Part shown: positions 63,901 to 64,000 of the stretch, piece by piece
Position numbering within the stretch: the stretch's first letter is position 1
How the letters are laid out: every line of letters starts with the position of its first letter
Source of the DNA: Chlorobiota bacterium
Lineage (GTDB): Bacteria > Bacteroidota > Ignavibacteria > OLB7
NCBI GenBank assembly: GCA_016788565.1
Contig: JAEUSP010000088.1
Location: 82,459 to 146,458 of the forward strand
Reading direction: 5' to 3'
DNA: 64,000 nt
The notes under the pieces: model-generated
What the model saw: only the letters and a program-made list of their open reading frames with translations
Databases searched by the model: none
What the model was told of the DNA's origin: nothing
Position numbers and translations under genes: made by a program

Positions 63901-64000
63901 CCGCCTGCCACGCACCACCCTGGCACCGGGACAAAGTGAGTTCTTGGAAGTCACCTACCGTCCGCTCAACCAGGGAACGTCCAGCGCAACGCTCACCGTC
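60974..64000 (+). CDS. Large secreted protein, 5' part (runs past window edge)
   Basis: From the ATG at 60974 the frame is open for 1009 codons to the window end. The start MRQMYRLLLGAILAMMLPLG is a signal peptide. Residues about 50-240 form a globular head of unknown type (AFTFYFDNKPYTRFSVSSNG, HVAPFWNDLRVPGDDP, NRVEFWYGD), reminiscent of the nidogen-like or PPC-type heads of surface proteins. From about residue 260 on there are repeated about 120-residue beta-sandwich units (KIQVWTSQGYQPFSLYLDPD, TVKNGDTLMNGIKVTR, RMMTVTLYNPGACDLRI, QTVMITNNGTLPAKLG) like those of the ASH-type proteins in this window. A T9SS tail would be expected beyond the edge. The minus-strand frames across it are not genes. 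Confidence 0.85.
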   Translation, partial: MRQMYRLLLGAILAMMLPLGLSYGNVSNYQFLDTYGDQISPEGKPTEILSVGADDEVTGFTPSVAKGEPAFTFYFDNKPYTRFSVSSNGLVGFGSADITSSFSNSLGNPTVPHVAPFWNDLRVPGDDPDDSYSGSVSYFLNGTAPNRVLVIDFQSIEISYYDYVYGSFQVRLYENSNRVEFWYGDMETYSYVYGYDVSTSASIGIATGTKDFISVTPGEGEGGGSKSYSGAGFLGITGATSSTSVINNSIFLTSNPIYYGTLYVFNPCNIQISGNPLQGGTTAMASGDKLLSGTKIQVWTSQGYQPFSLYLDPDPCSARAYTFSISGANPGDFIISPTNGKIGADSKVTPTITFAPTGIGMRSATLQVTDDNGFDRTYTLEAEGTPRLIYIGNVASGGTATVKNGDTLMNGIKVTRLSWQDFMPLTISNTNNNKTAPNAPVTFTLVDPTNQYKLVNPNTGQLVNSLSTPLSALGASTPAIRFSPKGVGPQKATMTVNAEGEIRSYVLYANSAAAGGDFYLGGTRKLGPNEDVFNKDFICAGEYIQSYPITVVNVGEGEFQILNSRVYRTDSVYAQGNPAYPLLRDENWMPIPSVDYFISTEPGVAPVPANGMVDYPITVPEKGSRTIYVNFVAQHPGKRFARIFIATNGANFVGTNPETGYSEDGLLSFDLFGRGLGSSISDLVEGGRLPKPVKFPNTAIRTTRMMTVTLYNPGACDLRISKDRFRISSGDVKEFKIVDAFSNLLLDGNSNTYMMAPGDSTTVTLQFMPSRSGTRRATIELQTNDSTIILPGLTERGSYYWDVTGVGTVGLEPRDVMFAPAVIGGATSDQSVANAMVENTAQELVYVNKVEIVGTDAAEFAMNPAKPWPAVPFAVVPGAMMNLSIVHTPAPASQPGPRTAQLNLTLSSGDVVTLNLIGEAGTRTLAVSPTSLFDNVSIPVGKIARQTVMITNNGTLPAKLGTTTITGPTSTDYTLGRLPRTTLAPGQSEFLEVTYRPLNQGTSSATLTV

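Noticed and set aside
62957..63934. Minus-strand frame of 325 codons near the right edge
   Set aside because: Lies opposite an open secreted-protein frame with consistent beta-repeat content; the Cys/Trp/His-rich product is typical of an antisense frame.

Overview
This window looks like a chromosomal segment of a moderately GC-rich Gram-negative bacterium of the Fibrobacterota-Chlorobiota-Bacteroidota (FCB) group, most likely the Ignavibacteria/Kapabacteria branch. Three things point there. It encodes SprA, the outer-membrane translocon of the type IX secretion system (T9SS). It holds at least six very large or mid-sized secreted proteins that end in T9SS-type C-terminal sorting domains, several built from ASH/choice-of-anchor-D-like beta-sandwich repeats. 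Its housekeeping genes are also consistent with that group: XerC, short HPF, HprK, RimO, Psd/PssA, GatA, LeuRS and Acs. The lineage is inferred from gene content; no rRNA gene is present to confirm it.

Layout. 1-3183 (minus strand): xerC, an outer-membrane protein gene and hpf in one tight operon, an intrinsic terminator, then hprK running off the left edge. 3374-8104: a 1576-residue T9SS cargo protein. 8105-9994: an AT-richer two-gene island with a PD-(D/E)XK nuclease and an overlapping phage-type Dam adenine methyltransferase, a likely restriction-modification module. 10011-15399: a housekeeping run of rimO, psd, pssA, tatA-like, tatB-like and gatA, with several start/stop overlaps. 15709-18207: a Fur-family regulator, a MerC-family membrane protein, an NlpC/P60 lipoprotein, an NTF2-like protein and a GNAT acetyltransferase. 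18215-22106 (minus): radical SAM, nucleotidyltransferase and radical SAM, a compact module of unknown product. 22242-24857 (minus): leuS. 24967-27639 (minus): a T9SS cargo protein, divergent from sprA at 28098-34739.

34847-40068 holds a helical-repeat protein, a Cys-rich exported protein, acs (acetyl-CoA synthetase) and an XRE regulator. 40364-48342 is a tandem duplication A-B-A'-B' of secreted proteins: FG-GAP-like beta-propeller proteins alternating with members of a second, unrecognised family. The last member is broken into three reading frames. 48894-52285 carries the DUF1800/DUF1501 pair, of which the DUF1501 protein has both a twin-arginine signal and a T9SS tail. 52470-52745 is an orphan Phd/YefM antitoxin. 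52891-57813 is a LamG plus ASH-like T9SS protein, 58162-60216 an OmpA-family envelope protein with two OmpA-like domains, and 60974-64000 the start of another large secreted protein cut by the window edge.

How it fits together. Most of the accessory coding capacity serves the cell surface: the translocon (SprA), its cargo, Tat components that may export a subset of that cargo, and envelope biogenesis enzymes (Psd/PssA, NlpC/P60, OmpA). Intergenic regions on the right half are loaded with several distinct palindromic or short tandem repeat families. These recur next to the surface-protein genes and probably drove the local duplication. The best candidates for something undescribed are the nuclease/Dam island, the rSAM-NTase-rSAM module, the Tat-to-T9SS cargo route, and a minus-strand terminator at about 48356-48397 with no obvious gene feeding it.
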